A stretch of DNA of 6,528 nucleotides, from assembly GCA_003454835.1 (NCBI GenBank), contig DMTA01000283.1, positions 1 through 6,528 on the forward strand. Direction: 5' to 3'. Origin of the DNA: Achromobacter sp. Lineage in GTDB: Bacteria; Pseudomonadota; Gammaproteobacteria; Burkholderiales; Burkholderiaceae_B. A program made the translations under genes and the position numbers. The notes below the pieces were generated by a model that saw nothing but the letters and a program-made list of their open reading frames with translations, made no database searches and was not told the origin of the DNA. This document shows positions 5,327 to 6,528 of the stretch, in pieces; position 1 is the stretch's first letter; each line of letters begins with the position of its first letter.

Positions 5327-6528
5327 TCAGCCGCCCGCGCCCAGTTCTCTTTCCAGTCCCTTCGGGTTCTCGGCCAGCCGCGCGCGGAACTCCTGCGCGA
5401 CGTCGCCCACATACACGTCTTCAATGCCATCCTTCAAGGCGCGCACAATCGCGGCCGCGATGGCAACCGGCGCCACGCGCGGCGGCGGCGTGCGCTGCTC
5501 CCATTCGTGATCGACCGGCCCGGGGAACACGTTCACCACTCGCACGCCGGAACCACGCATCTCCGCCCGCAGGCATTGCGCCAGCGACAGCGCGGCGGCC
5601 TTGGACGCCGACCACATGCCGCGCGCCGGCAGATTCATCTGCGCGTAAATCGACAACACATTGACCCACGCCGCGGCGTTATTCACGCCGTCTGCCGCGC
5701 GCCCGCACAGCGCAGGTCCGAAGCTCTGCGCCAGGCGCATCAGACCCAGCACGTTGACGTCCATCGCGTCGCGCGCGGTGTTCACATCCTTGCGGTTCAG
5801 CAGCCCGCCCTCGCGTTCCAGATCCGCCGTGTTCACCAGGATCTCGACCTTGCCGCCGATGGATGCGGCCACGCGTTCGACGGAATCGGTGTCGGTCACG
5901 TCCAGCGTCACGACCTGTACGCGCGGATCGGCCGTCAGCGCATCAAACGCGGCGTCGCGCCTCCAGGCCTGCGGATCGCCCAAGAAGATCATCGGGCTAC
6001 CCGCGTCCAGCAGCGCGCGCGCCACCGCCTGGCCAACGGCCGACTTGCCATCGGTCACCAGCACGCGACGGAATTTCGGATCGCACGAGGTCTCGCGCAG
6101 TGTCTTGTCGTCTTCCATGTTCGGCGTATTCCTTTCGGGCAGGGCGATCATCACGGCCTGGCCGCTGCGATCCAGTTTCAGCGCGAGGCGCACGCGGGCG
6201 CCGTCGGCGCAGTCCTGGTGGACGTGCGCCACGACGGACGGACCGGCGTCCATCCGCACCGTGCCCACGCGCCAGGGCAGGCGTTCGCGGAAATACAGGT
6301 CGTTGCTGTGATGCAGCGTGGTGCTGACCAGCAGCACGCCATTGGGATCGGCGGGCCGCCACGGCAGGTGTTCGGACAGGCAATGGCCGCAGACTTCGCG
6401 CGGCGGGTACTGCACCGTGCCGCACTCGGCGCAGGTCTGCAGATCGAAACGCCCTTCGGCGGCAGCAGCGGTCAGCCCCAGCGCGCTGCGGCTGCGCGAA
6501 CCCGGCGGCAGCGTGGGCTGCCGGGTGC
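5327..6528 (-). CDS. DUF35 zinc-ribbon/OB-fold protein fused to a degenerate SDR domain (5' end at or beyond window edge)
   Basis: A two-domain protein with 399 residues inside the window (numbered from the first full codon); no plausible start is visible before the edge. Residues 32-49 form a four-cysteine zinc ribbon (C32, C35, C46, C49) with the PPREVCGHC pattern of DUF35. An OB-fold follows to about residue 130 (VLLVSTTLHHSN, then LPWRVGTVRMDAG). DUF35 proteins usually work with thiolase-like enzymes on acyl-CoA substrates. After a polar linker, an SDR-like domain starts at about 154 with VLVTDGKSAVGQ. Its motifs are degraded: TGxxxGxG reads TDGKSAVG (158-165), NNAG reads NTAD (232-235), and the YxxxK tyrosine is Trp305, while Asn258, Ser292 and Lys309 remain at normal spacing. 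It may therefore bind nucleotide or act as scaffold rather than oxidoreductase. A GTG at 6415 is rejected as start because it would delete the first CxxC. Domain identification is firm; the role is inferred. Confidence 0.88.
   Translation of the reverse strand, partial: TRQPTLPPGSRSRSALGLTAAAAEGRFDLQTCAECGTVQYPPREVCGHCLSEHLPWRPADPNGVLLVSTTLHHSNDLYFRERLPWRVGTVRMDAGPSVVAHVHQDCADGARVRLALKLDRSGQAVMIALPERNTPNMEDDKTLRETSCDPKFRRVLVTDGKSAVGQAVARALLDAGSPMIFLGDPQAWRRDAAFDALTADPRVQVVTLDVTDTDSVERVAASIGGKVEILVNTADLEREGGLLNRKDVNTARDAMDVNVLGLMRLAQSFGPALCGRAADGVNNAAAWVNVLSIYAQMNLPARGMWSASKAAALSLAQCLRAEMRGSGVRVVNVFPGPVDHEWEQRTPPPRVAPVAIAAAIVRALKDGIEDVYVGDVAQEFRARLAENPKGLERELGAGG
6116..6133 (-). promoter_or_regulatory. 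Possible internal translation start for the SDR half of the DUF35-SDR protein
   Basis: An in-frame ATG (6118-6116) lies in the linker just before the SDR domain, with AGGA (6133-6130) 11 nt upstream. The frame is open through it, so the fusion is real, but a second shorter product (about 262 residues) is possible. The spacing is long and the site may be a relic of formerly separate genes. Confidence 0.25.

Noticed and set aside
6413..6415. GTG at 6415 as the start of the DUF35-SDR protein
   Set aside because: Codons just upstream encode CAECG, the first half of the zinc ribbon, so the true start is further upstream, probably just past the window edge.

Overview
The window is GC-rich DNA (roughly two-thirds G+C by eye) in which every convincing gene is on the minus strand. 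The codon bias, the dense co-directional layout and the GC-rich palindromic intergenic elements suggest a betaproteobacterium of the Bordetella/Achromobacter (Alcaligenaceae) type. That assignment is inference and was not tested by any search.

Read in the direction of transcription (high to low coordinates), the layout is as follows. (1) 6528-5327: a protein open at its 5' end that joins an N-terminal DUF35-type zinc ribbon and OB-fold to a C-terminal short-chain dehydrogenase (SDR) domain whose catalytic tyrosine is a tryptophan. (2) 5326-5246: a short gap with two copies of a GGTGTC-type palindrome just before a ribosome binding site and a GTG start. (3) 5245-4460: a cyclase/metal-dependent hydrolase (kynurenine formamidase-like superfamily). 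(4) 4422-3694: a classical SDR. (5) 3693-3528: the main regulatory gap, holding a weak terminator candidate, a dyad, an AT-rich promoter-like island and a C-rich, G-poor leader with a strong Shine-Dalgarno. (6) 3527-2376: a periplasmic binding protein of the branched-chain/hydrophobic amino acid transport (HAAT) type. (7) 2375-2211: a gap almost filled by a 144-bp element with perfect 12-bp terminal inverted repeats and internal hairpins. (8) 2210-1170: a LivH-type permease. (9) 1173 to the left edge: a LivM-type permease fused in frame to a LivG-type ATPase, leaving the window in the Walker A motif.

Together this looks like a small catabolic cluster coupled to a dedicated importer. The binding protein, two permeases and ATPase would bring in a small acid or amino-acid-like solute; the cyclase-type hydrolase and the SDR would process it or its products; the DUF35 protein points to an acyl-CoA or thiolase step, since DUF35 proteins usually partner thiolase-like enzymes. 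The substrate cannot be read from the sequence. No CRISPR array, tRNA, rRNA, transposase or phage gene was seen. The points most worth a second look are the DUF35-SDR fusion with its degraded SDR motifs, the permease-ATPase fusion, the two palindromic intergenic elements, and substitutions at expected active-site positions in all three enzymes.
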